Source: an uncultured Peptococcaceae bacterium (GTDB taxonomy: Bacteria > Bacillota > Peptococcia > Peptococcales > Peptococcaceae). Taken from it: DNA of 18,643 bases. Positions 1 through 7,417 of the stretch are shown here, piece after piece. Under the pieces are notes generated by a model. The model was not told the DNA's origin. It saw only the letters and a list, made by a program, of their open reading frames with translations, and made no database searches. The DNA lies in the NCBI GenBank assembly GCA_934229395.1, contig CAKQDL010000036.1, forward strand, positions 1-18,643. The letters run 5' to 3'. The position numbers and the translations under genes are program-made. Each line of letters starts with the position of its first letter. Positions within the stretch are counted from its first letter, which is position 1.

Positions 1-80
1 GCGGCTTGAGTTCTAGAGCAGATGACACGCACGATTAATACCTAAAGGTATTTTACACACTAATTTGGACTTGACTAATA
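1..80 (+). mobile_element. 3' end of a decayed IS256-family insertion sequence (left copy)
   Basis: This stretch closely matches 1412-1491. It contains the last codons of a transposase (reading from base 1, ending ...INT with TAA at 43-45) followed by the terminal inverted repeat around 47-76. Compared with the right copy, a Cys codon TGT has become TGA at 7-9, so this copy is inactivated in the visible part. The element enters from the left of the window, so its size cannot be seen. The exact outer end is uncertain by a few bases (about 76-80), because the two copies share only short sequence beyond it. The last codons and stop of the minus-strand gene next to it lie inside this IS end. Confidence 0.75.
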
Positions 81-982
81 GATCCCGCTAAAACCACATT
101 GATAATACGAGTCTTTGTTCCTGTTACATCATCCTTTATTCTGTGCTTATTTAATAACGTTCGAATAAGCCCTTCTACCTTTTGTTCTGAATACCGCTGG
201 TACAAGTTCTTGTAAGTTTTTCTTACGGATTCATAAAAAGCTCCATCATAGTAGAGCATGCCAATTAAAACAAGAGACTCAAATACAATTTCAGGATCAT
301 GGACATAGGTACCAGAATACGAATTTAACGCAATGCCCAGTTCCCTCTCTGCACGGTTATGAATAATATCTATTGCTTCAGCATTATCCAATAAATCAAT
401 CAAATCAATACCGAGATTTTTTCTTTCTTTGACACAGGTTTTTAAGTACCCTATTTTCGTTTCTATCTGCGCATCGTTTAATCTCTTTTTGAGTATTTCT
501 AGAAGTGATTCTTGTTCCGCCTGAGTAACAATACCATCTTCAAATATCTGATCTATTTTTTCACAGATGATTTTAGAAGTCTTATGATCACGAATGAAGG
601 ATTCATTAGTTCTCATCCATTCCTGCAAGCGACGCACTTCTTTTTCATTGATTTCATTGTCGCTAATAACACCTTCAATGATTCCATTAAGTTCATAAAT
701 CTTCGCAGAGGAATCAGTTTCAAGAGCTGTATATTGACTACAATTATCTATAAGCATTTCTCGTTCTTCATCTGTGATGATTCCATCTTCAAGCACTTGT
801 TCTACCAGTGAAATTAATCGAGCTTGCCTAGGCTCGTAAGATAAGTTCTTGTTCTTTTTTACCCACGAAGACAATCCGGCTACCTCTAGCTTATTGATAA
901 TACCGTCGTAGCTAATGCCGTTTATTATTCCTATTAACTCATTTATGTTACGCATCATCAGCTTGTGTAGTATTTGCTCCAA
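53..982 (-). CDS. Unknown 309-aa protein with tandem TerB/EF-hand-like acidic repeats; 3' end replaced by IS sequence
   Basis: I do not recognise a named family. The protein is mostly helical and charged, with no signal peptide or membrane segment visible. Residues 14-78 and 97-163 look like two copies of one module. Each begins with a D/N-rich loop followed by an acidic helix (around 25-40 and 106-122) and ends with an E-D-G-I-[IV]-T loop (65-70 and 148-153), which recalls TerB-like or EF-hand-like domains. Residues 185-300 are a separate segment without a recognised motif. The start used is TTG at 980-982, with AAAGGAG about 14 bases upstream and a nearer GGTGG; an ATG pair at codons 9-10 is the alternative. 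The last seven to nine residues (from about 301) and the TAA are encoded by the flanking IS256 inverted repeat, so the native C-terminus has been lost. The gene looks more AT-rich than the one-carbon genes beside it, which suits acquired DNA. Confidence 0.6.
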   Translation of the reverse strand: MEQILHKLMMRNINELIGIINGISYDGIINKLEVAGLSSWVKKNKNLSYEPRQARLISLVEQVLEDGIITDEEREMLIDNCSQYTALETDSSAKIYELNGIIEGVISDNEINEKEVRRLQEWMRTNESFIRDHKTSKIICEKIDQIFEDGIVTQAEQESLLEILKKRLNDAQIETKIGYLKTCVKERKNLGIDLIDLLDNAEAIDIIHNRAERELGIALNSYSGTYVHDPEIVFESLVLIGMLYYDGAFYESVRKTYKNLYQRYSEQKVEGLIRTLLNKHRIKDDVTGTKTRIINVVLAGSISQVQISV

Positions 983-1019
983 AAACTACCACCGCTCTCC
1001 TTTCATCTGGTATCTGTAA

Positions 1020-1037
1020 TGCAGAAAAACTTCTGCA
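1020..1037. repeat. Short inverted repeat in the leader of the 309-aa gene
   Basis: TGCAGAA at 1020-1026 and TTCTGCA at 1031-1037 are perfect 7-base arms around a 4-base loop, roughly 38 to 55 bases upstream of the TTG start. It could be a leader hairpin or an operator. AT-rich sequence just upstream (about 1040-1080) could hold a promoter, but I see no convincing -35/-10 pair. Confidence 0.45.
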
Positions 1038-1144
1038 ATCTAATCTTATAATACAAAATCATAAATTCATAAATTGCAAGTCCAAGGTGAACAGTAAAAA
1101 ATCAAGCCACTGGCTCATCCTTTAGGTATAATGTTAATCGCCAA

Positions 1145-1491
1145 ACCAACACAAACCCTATGCGACGTTTCTTTCGCACTTCCAATCAAATTGAAAGACT
1201 CAACAAAGAGCTGAAGCGTCGCTCGAATGTCATCGGCATATTTCCAAATGAAGCTTCCTTAGTCCGCTTGATAGGCTCCGTACTTATTGATCAAAACGAT
1301 ATTTGCCAATCAGGCCGCGCGGTATTTTCTAAAGAAAGCTATCGCAAGTTAATATCAACAGATGTACTTGCAACATTTTACCGAATCGCCTTAGAACAAA
1401 CTGCCTTTTTAGCGGCTTGTGTTTTAGAGCAGATAATACGCATGATTAACACCTAAAGGTATTTTACACACTAATTGGGACTTGACTGATA
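1145..1491 (+). pseudogene. 5'-truncated IS256-family transposase plus right terminal repeat
   Basis: The frame running through the ATG at 1160 to the TAA at 1457-1459 gives about 98 residues. It starts with RRFFRTSNQIERLNKELKRR and continues with the N-V-I-G-I-F-P-N-E-A-S block, the hallmark C-terminal part of IS256/Mutator transposases (RTSNxIERLNxELKRRxxVxGIFPN). Full-length members are about 400 residues, so roughly three quarters including most of the DDE catalytic core is missing, and the product cannot transpose on its own. The stretch 1460-1487 is the terminal inverted repeat and matches 48-76 of the left copy. Upstream of about 1145 the family resemblance stops abruptly, so the element was cut by deletion or recombination. 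The ATG at 1160 is an internal codon and not a genuine start. Confidence 0.85.
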
Positions 1492-1582
1492 AAACACTTT
1501 AGCCCTTATGATGACTGCACTGGAGCGCAGACTGTCACTTTCCTTTATCGTGCTCAATAAACTCCCCCTCCTTTTCCATACA

Positions 1583-1626
1583 AAAAGCCCGTGCATCAGC
1601 TTAATCAAGTTGATGCACGGGCTTTT
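1583..1626 (-). terminator. Rho-independent terminator of the fhs-fchA-folD operon
   Basis: Arms 1583-1598 and 1611-1626 are perfectly complementary over 16 bases. Pairing continues inward to a 4-base loop at 1603-1606, giving a stem of about 20 pairs. On the minus strand it is followed by a T run (complement of 1582-1586). It lies 10 bases past the folD stop. The stem ends with A/T runs on both sides, so it could also work for plus-strand transcripts leaving the IS remnant. Confidence 0.92.
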
Positions 1627-1636
1627 GTGGTATCGT

Positions 1637-2503
1637 TTAGTTTTTCCATGTTAGGCCATTTATTGTGAAGGCGCCTTGGAGGACGTGTTCTTCTAGGATG
1701 GAGGTGGTGACGCCGCCTACGCCGCCTGGTACTGGGGTGATGGCTTGGGCTTTTTCTTTGGCTTGGTCGCAAGCGACGTCGCCGCAGAGTTTGCCGTTTT
1801 CATCGACGTTGATGCCTACGTCCATGACAATGGCGTTTTCGCCTATCATATCGCCTGTAATCATGCGGGCGCGGCCAATGGCTGCAACGACGATGTCGGC
1901 TTCGCGGGTGCGCGCAGCCAAGTCAAGGGTGCGTGAATGGGCGATGGTGACGGTGGCGTTTTTGGCGAGCATGAGCATGGCCAAAGGACGTCCTACCACA
2001 AGGCTTCGGCCGACGATGGTGACGCGCTTACCCGTGAGGTCTACGCCATAATGCTCGAGCATGGCCATAACAGCTGCTGGGGTGCAAGGGGCTACGGCGC
2101 GCTTATCGCCTTGATAGAGCCAGGCGGCGTTCAGAGGGCTGATGCCGTCAACGTCTTTTTCTGGCGCAATCATGTTTTCAAGGGGCTTGACGTCCAAATG
2201 CTTTGGCAGCGGCTGAAAGAGCAAGATGCCGTGGACAGTTGGGTCATCGTTGACGCTCTTAAAGGTTTGTTCTAGCGCTTCTTGGCTGATACTTTCGTCC
2301 ATAACGACGTTTTTTACCACAATGCCGTGTTTGTCCATGCGCTTGGTGGCACTGCGTTCGTAAGAAATGTCGTCTGGACGTTCGCCTACGCGGACTATGG
2401 CGAGGCAGGGGGTGATGCCTTTTTCTTTAAGGGTTTGAACAGCGGCGAGCATTTTTTCATCGCGCGCTGCCACTACTTCTTTTGCTAAAAAATCTATGGC
2501 CAT
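1637..2503 (-). CDS. folD: Methylenetetrahydrofolate dehydrogenase (FolD family, variant active site)
   Basis: FolD oxidises 5,10-methylene-THF to methenyl-THF with NAD(P)+ and usually also hydrolyses it to 10-formyl-THF; it is cytosolic. At 288 residues it has the usual length. Visible landmarks are the KDVDG motif (116-120), the nucleotide-binding segment VGRSLVVGRPL in the second domain and the C-terminal PVPGGVGG motif. The active site is unusual. Tyr48 is present, but the catalytic Lys normally four residues later (Y-x3-K) is Ala52, with Lys54 two residues further on. The segment usually reading GILVQLPLP reads GILLFQPLP, so Phe96 sits at the Gln position. In FolD enzymes studied by mutagenesis these residues are needed for cyclohydrolase activity. 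The gene is last in fhs-fchA-folD, 8 bases after fchA, with an AGGAGG site before ATG. Family assignment is certain; loss of cyclohydrolase activity is inference. Confidence 0.95.
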   Translation of the reverse strand: MAIDFLAKEVVAARDEKMLAAVQTLKEKGITPCLAIVRVGERPDDISYERSATKRMDKHGIVVKNVVMDESISQEALEQTFKSVNDDPTVHGILLFQPLPKHLDVKPLENMIAPEKDVDGISPLNAAWLYQGDKRAVAPCTPAAVMAMLEHYGVDLTGKRVTIVGRSLVVGRPLAMLMLAKNATVTIAHSRTLDLAARTREADIVVAAIGRARMITGDMIGENAIVMDVGINVDENGKLCGDVACDQAKEKAQAITPVPGGVGGVTTSILEEHVLQGAFTINGLTWKN

Positions 2504-2511
2504 TTTTCCTC

Positions 2512-3129
2512 CTAACGGATGGCTTCTAGGGTCTTTTGATAAATACCGTAGCGCAAATCGTGCCCTTCTGCCACGAGGTAGTCGACGTGGTCTTTGAAGG
2601 TTTCGGCGCGTTCTCGGTTTTTCATGCTCTTGGCATTGATGAGGATATTGAGGGATGCGCCTTCTAGGGCTGCTTGGGCAAAGAGTACGGCCACACCAAC
2701 ATCGCTAACGGCGAGGCGGCTGCCTTTTTCTACCAAGAAGCTCAGCTCGTGCATACCATCTAGGATGGTTTCCATAATGTCTAAAGGCACCACGGAGGCA
2801 TCCACGAGGGCTTTTTCCATGATGGTGTCGTAATTTGGATCATCCTTTGGCAGGCTGTAGGCACGGGAAAGAGGCTCAAAGGCTGCGGCGTCTTCGTCTA
2901 CAAGACGCACGAGGCGGTCGCGCACGCCTATGAGGCGCTCACGGCAGGCAATCATTTCGTTTTCGTAGTCGGCATATTTCTTTTTGCCAATGGTGAGATT
3001 GGTGACCATCAGCCCCAAGGCTGCTGCGAAGGCGCCTACGGCTGCGGATGCACCGCCACCACCGGGAACCGGTGCGTTTGAGGAGAGGACGTCTAAAAAT
3101 TCGACGCCTGTCTTATCTAGCATCTTCAT
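2512..3129 (-). CDS. fchA: Formiminotransferase-cyclodeaminase-like protein / methenyl-THF cyclohydrolase
   Basis: This is a 205-residue stand-alone member of the cyclodeaminase family. Known members release ammonia from formimino-THF or, as FchA in folate-dependent C1 pathways, hydrolyse methenyl-THF to 10-formyl-THF. The family's glycine-rich signature PVPGGGGASAAVGA is at 20-33, and the rest is alpha-helical. No histidine-degradation genes are nearby. The neighbours are fhs upstream (11 bases) and folD downstream (8 bases), so the cyclohydrolase role fits better than formimino-group metabolism. The adjoining FolD lacks key cyclohydrolase residues, which strengthens that reading. AAAAGGAG lies 6 bases before the ATG. 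The exact activity cannot be read from sequence alone. Confidence 0.9.
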   Translation of the reverse strand: MKMLDKTGVEFLDVLSSNAPVPGGGGASAAVGAFAAALGLMVTNLTIGKKKYADYENEMIACRERLIGVRDRLVRLVDEDAAAFEPLSRAYSLPKDDPNYDTIMEKALVDASVVPLDIMETILDGMHELSFLVEKGSRLAVSDVGVAVLFAQAALEGASLNILINAKSMKNRERAETFKDHVDYLVAEGHDLRYGIYQKTLEAIR

Positions 3130-3140
3130 AAAGGCTCCTT

Positions 3141-4820
3141 TTAGAACAAGCCGGAAATAACGCCGTCGTTGTCTACGTCGATTTTTTCTGCAGCTGGTAC
3201 CTTTGGTAGGCCTGGCATCTTCATGATAGAGCCGGTGAGGGCTACAAGGAAGCCTGCGCCAATGGATGGGGTAAGGTCGCTGATGGTGATGCGGAAGCCC
3301 GTTGGACGGCCAAGCTTGGTTTGGTCATCGGTGAGGGAGTATTGGTTTTTGGCCATGCAAATTGGCAAATTGCCATAGCCTAGGCTTTCCATGGTGGCAA
3401 TTTCTGTTTCTGCCTTGGCGGTGTAGTCTACGCCGTCTGCGCCGTAAATTTTGGTGGCGATTGCTTCAATTTTTTCCTTAATGGAGAGCTCGGTGTCGTA
3501 AACAAATTGCATCTTGCTCTCTTGGTCGCAAAGACGGATGACTTCGCGTGCGAGCTCTTCGCCGCCGGCACCACCGTTGGCCCATACATCGGAAAGGGCT
3601 ACGTTTACGCCGAGGGCTTTGCATTTTTCACGCACAAGATCGAGCTCTGCATCGGTATCGGTAGGGAATTTGTTGATGGCGACAACCACTGGAAGGCCAA
3701 ACACGCCGGTGATGTTTTCGATGTGCTTGAGAAGGTTTGGCAGGCCTTTTTCGAGGGCTTCGAGGTTTTCTGCGCCCAAATCTGCCTTGGCTACGCCGCC
3801 GTTGTACTTGAGGGCCTTGATAGTGGCTACAAGCACCACTGCGCTTGGTTCAATGCCGGCCATGCGGCACTTGATGTCGATGAACTTTTCTGCCCCGAGG
3901 TCTGCGCCGAAACCGGCTTCGGTGATGAGGTAATCGGCCATCTTCATGCCCATACGGGTGGCTGTTACGGAGTTGCAGCCGTGGGCAATGTTGGCAAATG
4001 GGCCGCCGTGGATAAAGGCTGGGTTGCCTTCTAGGGTTTGTACAAGGTTTGGCTTAATGGCATCCTTCAAAAGGGCTGCAAGGGCGCCTTGAGCGTTCAA
4101 ATCACCAGCGGTTACTGGCTTGCCATCGTAGGTGTAAGCCACAATGATACGTGCTAGGCGGGTCTTGAGGTCTTCAATATCGGTAGCAAGGCAGAAAATA
4201 GCCATGATTTCGGAAGCTACAGTGATATCGAAGCCGTCTGCGCGGGTCACGCCATCTACTGGACGGCCAATGCCGTCGATGATGTTGCGGAGCTGACGGT
4301 CGTTCATATCTACGCAACGACGCCATACCACGCGCTTAGGGTTGATGTTTAAGGCGTTACCTTGGTAGATGTGGTTGTCGAGCATGGTTGCAAGAAGGTT
4401 GTTGGCTGCGCCAATGGCGTGGAGGTCACCAGTAAAGTGGAGGTTGATGTCTTCCATTGGTACCACTTGGGCATAGCCGCCACCTGCTGCCCCACCCTTT
4501 ACGCCAAAGACTGGGCCGAGGGATGGTTCGCGAAGAGCCACCATGGTCTTTTTGCCAATGCGGTTCATGGCATCGCTGAGGCCGATGGTGGTGGTGGTTT
4601 TGCCTTCACCTGCTGGGGTTGGGTTGATGGCGGTAACGAGGACCACCTTGGCGTTTTCTCTATCCTTCAAAACATCGTTGTAATAACGAAAGTCGATTTT
4701 TGCTTTATACTTCCCGTAGTTTTCAATGTATTCTTCTGGAATCTCTAGCTTAGCAGCAACTTCATTGACAGGTACCATCTTTGCTTCCTGTGCAATTTCA
4801 ATATCGGATTTGAATCCCAT
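3141..4820 (-). CDS. fhs: Formate--tetrahydrofolate ligase
   Basis: Fhs interconverts formate + THF + ATP and 10-formyl-THF + ADP + phosphate. It is a cytosolic enzyme used by acetogens in the forward direction and by purine and amino-acid fermenters in the ATP-yielding reverse direction. The 559-residue length is normal. The ATP-binding P-loop PTPAGEGKTTT is at 67-77, followed by conserved family blocks including REPSLGPVFGVKGGAAGGGYAQ and the later FGLPVVVAINKFPTDT block. GAGGAG precedes the ATG by about 8 bases. It is the first gene of a three-gene operon and is separated from the glycine cleavage operon by a terminator, so it should have its own promoter in 4821-4938. With glycine cleavage upstream, the reverse (formate plus ATP) direction is the likely one here; this is inference. 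Confidence 0.97.
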   Translation of the reverse strand: MGFKSDIEIAQEAKMVPVNEVAAKLEIPEEYIENYGKYKAKIDFRYYNDVLKDRENAKVVLVTAINPTPAGEGKTTTTIGLSDAMNRIGKKTMVALREPSLGPVFGVKGGAAGGGYAQVVPMEDINLHFTGDLHAIGAANNLLATMLDNHIYQGNALNINPKRVVWRRCVDMNDRQLRNIIDGIGRPVDGVTRADGFDITVASEIMAIFCLATDIEDLKTRLARIIVAYTYDGKPVTAGDLNAQGALAALLKDAIKPNLVQTLEGNPAFIHGGPFANIAHGCNSVTATRMGMKMADYLITEAGFGADLGAEKFIDIKCRMAGIEPSAVVLVATIKALKYNGGVAKADLGAENLEALEKGLPNLLKHIENITGVFGLPVVVAINKFPTDTDAELDLVREKCKALGVNVALSDVWANGGAGGEELAREVIRLCDQESKMQFVYDTELSIKEKIEAIATKIYGADGVDYTAKAETEIATMESLGYGNLPICMAKNQYSLTDDQTKLGRPTGFRITISDLTPSIGAGFLVALTGSIMKMPGLPKVPAAEKIDVDNDGVISGLF

Positions 4821-4857
4821 TACGTCACGCTCCTCTTTATTTATACATAACTATTTG

Positions 4858-4869
4858 GACCCTGGGGTC
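4858..4869. promoter_or_regulatory. Palindrome in the fhs leader (candidate operator)
   Basis: GACCC and GGGTC arms flank a central TG, making a compact near-palindrome 38 bases upstream of the fhs ATG. A TACAAT-like -10 lies just upstream at 4879-4884 on the minus strand, but no good -35 accompanies it. The palindrome would sit near the transcription start and could be an operator. The function is not proven by sequence. Confidence 0.35.
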
Positions 4870-4938
4870 ACTGTTTCTATTGTAGCCCACGCACCAAAAA
4901 TTAGCTAGTCCACGGACCATAAAACCTGCTTTGGCTAT

Positions 4939-4978
4939 AAAAAATTCCCAGTCAACGGCTATTATTTGCTGACTGGGA
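4939..4978 (-). terminator. Rho-independent terminator of the glycine cleavage operon
   Basis: TCCCAGTCA at 4946-4954 pairs with TGACTGGGA at 4970-4978. On the minus strand the hairpin is followed by six T residues (complement of 4939-4944). It lies 12 bases past the lpdA stop and separates the gcv operon from fhs. Confidence 0.9.
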
Positions 4979-4990
4979 TGGCGAACAAAC

Positions 4991-6397
4991 TTATTTCTTC
5001 TTTTTCTTAGGCATGATGTGAATGGCTTCGCCAACGATTTCTTCGAGGGCTTCGCCGATGCCTTCGTTGTAGGTTGGGTGCGGATGGATGGTTTTTAGCA
5101 TATCCTCTGCCCTAACAGAAAGGTTCACGGCGTCGGCAAGCTCGGTAATCATGTCGGTGGCGCGGGCGCACATCATTTGCGCACCTAAGATGACGTGGCT
5201 GTTTTTGTCGGCCACAATCTTAATAAAGCCACGTTCCTCGTGAGAAATGAGGGATTTGCCATTGGAGCTCATGATGAACTTTCCGCAAACAACCTCACGC
5301 CCCTCTGCCTTGGCTTGGTCTTCGCTCAGGCCTACGGAGGCAATTTCTGGATTGGTGTACACGCAGCTTGGTACCACGTTCAAGTTGATGGAGGCTTCGT
5401 GGCCCATCATTTTTTCTACGCAAACAATGCCTTGGGCGCTGGCGGTGTGGGCCAGCTGCATCCCCTTTATGGCATCGCCAATGGCGTAAATGCCTGGAAT
5501 GCTTGAGGCAAAATCATCGTCTACCACAATGCGTCCGCGTTCCATTTCTGGCTCTTCGCCTTCGACAAAAAGGCCCTTGGTGTTGGCGGCACGGCCAACG
5601 CTTACGAGCACATACTGGGCGCTGACGCTTTTTTCTTCATCCTTTTGAGTGAAGTGCACGCGGCGCAAATTCCCCTCTGCGCTCACGCTTTGTACCATGG
5701 CACCTGTGATGATGTCTACGCCACGTTTTTTCAAAATCATCTTGAGGTTTTGGCTGATTTCCTTTTCCATGTTTGGCACGATGGTGTTCATACCTTCGAT
5801 GATGGTCACCTTGGTGCCCATATAGGCGTAAGCGTTGGCAAATTCGCAGCCAATCACACCGCCGCCGATGATGGCTAGGGATTCGGGCTGTTCTTTGAGC
5901 TCAAAGAGGGTATCGCTTGTGATGACGCCATCTAGGTCCATCCCAGGCAGTGGCAGCTCCACTGGCTTGGAGCCGGCTGCAATGAGCACGCGGTCGGCGC
6001 TATAAGTTGCAGTGCCTTCTTCCGCTACCACATCCACAGTTTTGTCCCTGTGCACCATAGCGCGTCCGCGAAGGAGGGTCACGCCATTGCCCTTAAAGAG
6101 GCCTTCTACGCCACCTACGAGCTTTTCTATAACGTCTTTCTTATAGGCTACAACCTTTGGGTAATCAATGGCTACATCGTCACAAACCACACCAAAATCA
6201 TCGGCGTGTTTGATTTCATCATAGAGGCTGGCTGCATGAATCATGGCCTTTGCAGGAATGCAGCCACGATTGAGGCAGGTGCCTCCAACATCGCGCGCTT
6301 CTACAACGGCTGTATTTAGACCCATTTTGGCTGCCTTAATGGCTGCCACGTAGCCACCTGGGCCTGCGCCCACAACAATAAGATCAAAATTTTCCAT
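4991..6397 (-). CDS. lpdA: Dihydrolipoyl dehydrogenase (L-protein)
   Basis: This flavoprotein reoxidises the dihydrolipoyl arm of GcvH and reduces NAD+. At 468 residues it matches the family length without an N-terminal lipoyl domain. It shows the FAD motif GAGPGG (10-15), the redox disulfide GGTCLNRGC (Cys41 and Cys46), the NAD motif GGGVIG (178-183), the second FAD motif ending in AIGD (305-308) and the catalytic pair His440/Glu445 in HPHPTYNEGIGE. The C-terminus ends in five lysines, which looks like an ordinary basic tail. AAGGAG lies 7 bases before the ATG, and the gene follows lplA by 12 bases as the last gene of the operon. Because no 2-oxoacid dehydrogenase genes are in the window, the partner is most likely GcvH. 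Confidence 0.97.
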   Translation of the reverse strand: MENFDLIVVGAGPGGYVAAIKAAKMGLNTAVVEARDVGGTCLNRGCIPAKAMIHAASLYDEIKHADDFGVVCDDVAIDYPKVVAYKKDVIEKLVGGVEGLFKGNGVTLLRGRAMVHRDKTVDVVAEEGTATYSADRVLIAAGSKPVELPLPGMDLDGVITSDTLFELKEQPESLAIIGGGVIGCEFANAYAYMGTKVTIIEGMNTIVPNMEKEISQNLKMILKKRGVDIITGAMVQSVSAEGNLRRVHFTQKDEEKSVSAQYVLVSVGRAANTKGLFVEGEEPEMERGRIVVDDDFASSIPGIYAIGDAIKGMQLAHTASAQGIVCVEKMMGHEASINLNVVPSCVYTNPEIASVGLSEDQAKAEGREVVCGKFIMSSNGKSLISHEERGFIKIVADKNSHVILGAQMMCARATDMITELADAVNLSVRAEDMLKTIHPHPTYNEGIGEALEEIVGEAIHIMPKKKKK

Positions 6398-6409
6398 CGT
6401 GTTCTCCTT

Positions 6410-7402
6410 TTAGCATTCAATATGGCGCGCCCATTCGGCGAGCTCTTCGAGATATGCCTTGTAATCGTGACTTTTTTGCGCCTGTGCACTGATTTTTTCG
6501 GCAATGGCGCCACTTTCATAGCGTGTGCCAAGAAGGGCAGGGACGAGGGCATCAATCATATCTGGCACCAAGGCGTCGGAATACACCTCGGCGTCTACAA
6601 TCACACCTTCGTCAATTTTGAGCGCCAAGTCTACGCGTCCCCAGGCAAAACGGTTGCCGTGGTTGATGTCGAAGCTAAATTTGCGCCCAAACTTCCATGC
6701 CCATGAGCCATAACACTCCGTGAGCCCTGCCCACTGTTCTTGGTTCACGTCTTCGAGTGCCCATACATCTGGCTCGCCTTCGTAAACGTCGGCGAAGGCC
6801 GTTTTAAGAGCGCTCTTTAGCTCATCTATGTTGAGGTCCTCTTTCATTTGAGCAAGGTTCCCCACGCGGGATTTTACAGAGCTTACGCCCTTTCCCTTGA
6901 GCTTATCTGGTGCCACATTGAGATAATGCGACATTTTTTCTTTGTCGACATCCACAAGTAGGGTGCCGTGATGATAGCAGCGGCCATTGTGCTCATAATA
7001 AGCATGGCCGGAGATTTTCTTACCTTCAACCAAGAGGTCGTTGCGGCCAGATTTTTCTGCTTCAAAGCCCAAGGCTCGGAGCGCTCTAAAAATAACATCG
7101 TTTTGCTTCGCCGTGTCATAATGGGCCTTATGCGCTAAGAAGGTAAAGTTCATATTGCCCAAATCATGATACACTGCGCCGCCACCAGAAAGGCGTCGGG
7201 CCAAATGGCCACCCTCTGCCTCTAGGCGCGATACGTTGCACTCTTTCCAGGCGTTTTGGTTTCGTCCAATAACAACGGTCTGAGCGTTTTGCCACAAATA
7301 GAGAATCACTTCGTCCTCTTCCATGGCATTTAAGAGCCACTCCTCCAAAGCGAGGTTAGTGTATGGATCATAGCTTTTGCTTTCAATCACCTTAAGCTTC
7401 AT
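6410..7402 (-). CDS. lplA: Lipoate--protein ligase A
   Basis: The enzyme activates lipoate with ATP and transfers it to the lysine of lipoyl domains, here most likely Lys63 of GcvH. Length is 330 residues, typical of the two-domain form. Motifs are RRLSGGGAVYHD (69-80), which forms the lipoate-binding loop, and the catalytic segment with Asn121-Asp122 and Lys129 in GKKISG. A C-terminal accessory domain follows from about residue 250. The gene lies between gcvPB and lpdA, so the operon carries its own lipoylation activity. No octanoyltransferase or lipoyl synthase is in the window, so the cell may salvage lipoate, but this cannot be concluded from one window. AAAAGGA precedes the ATG by about 10 bases. 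Confidence 0.94.
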   Translation of the reverse strand: MKLKVIESKSYDPYTNLALEEWLLNAMEEDEVILYLWQNAQTVVIGRNQNAWKECNVSRLEAEGGHLARRLSGGGAVYHDLGNMNFTFLAHKAHYDTAKQNDVIFRALRALGFEAEKSGRNDLLVEGKKISGHAYYEHNGRCYHHGTLLVDVDKEKMSHYLNVAPDKLKGKGVSSVKSRVGNLAQMKEDLNIDELKSALKTAFADVYEGEPDVWALEDVNQEQWAGLTECYGSWAWKFGRKFSFDINHGNRFAWGRVDLALKIDEGVIVDAEVYSDALVPDMIDALVPALLGTRYESGAIAEKISAQAQKSHDYKAYLEELAEWARHIEC

Positions 7403-7417
7403 TTTTCATCATTCCTT

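Noticed and set aside
1160..1456. A complete 98-residue gene starting at ATG 1160
   Set aside because: The sequence is the C-terminal quarter of an IS256 transposase; the ATG is an internal codon with no ribosome binding site.
4991..5008. The five-lysine tail of Lpd as a special signal
   Set aside because: Basic C-terminal tails occur by chance and no function is known for such a tail in Lpd; it is coded by an A-rich run just before the stop.
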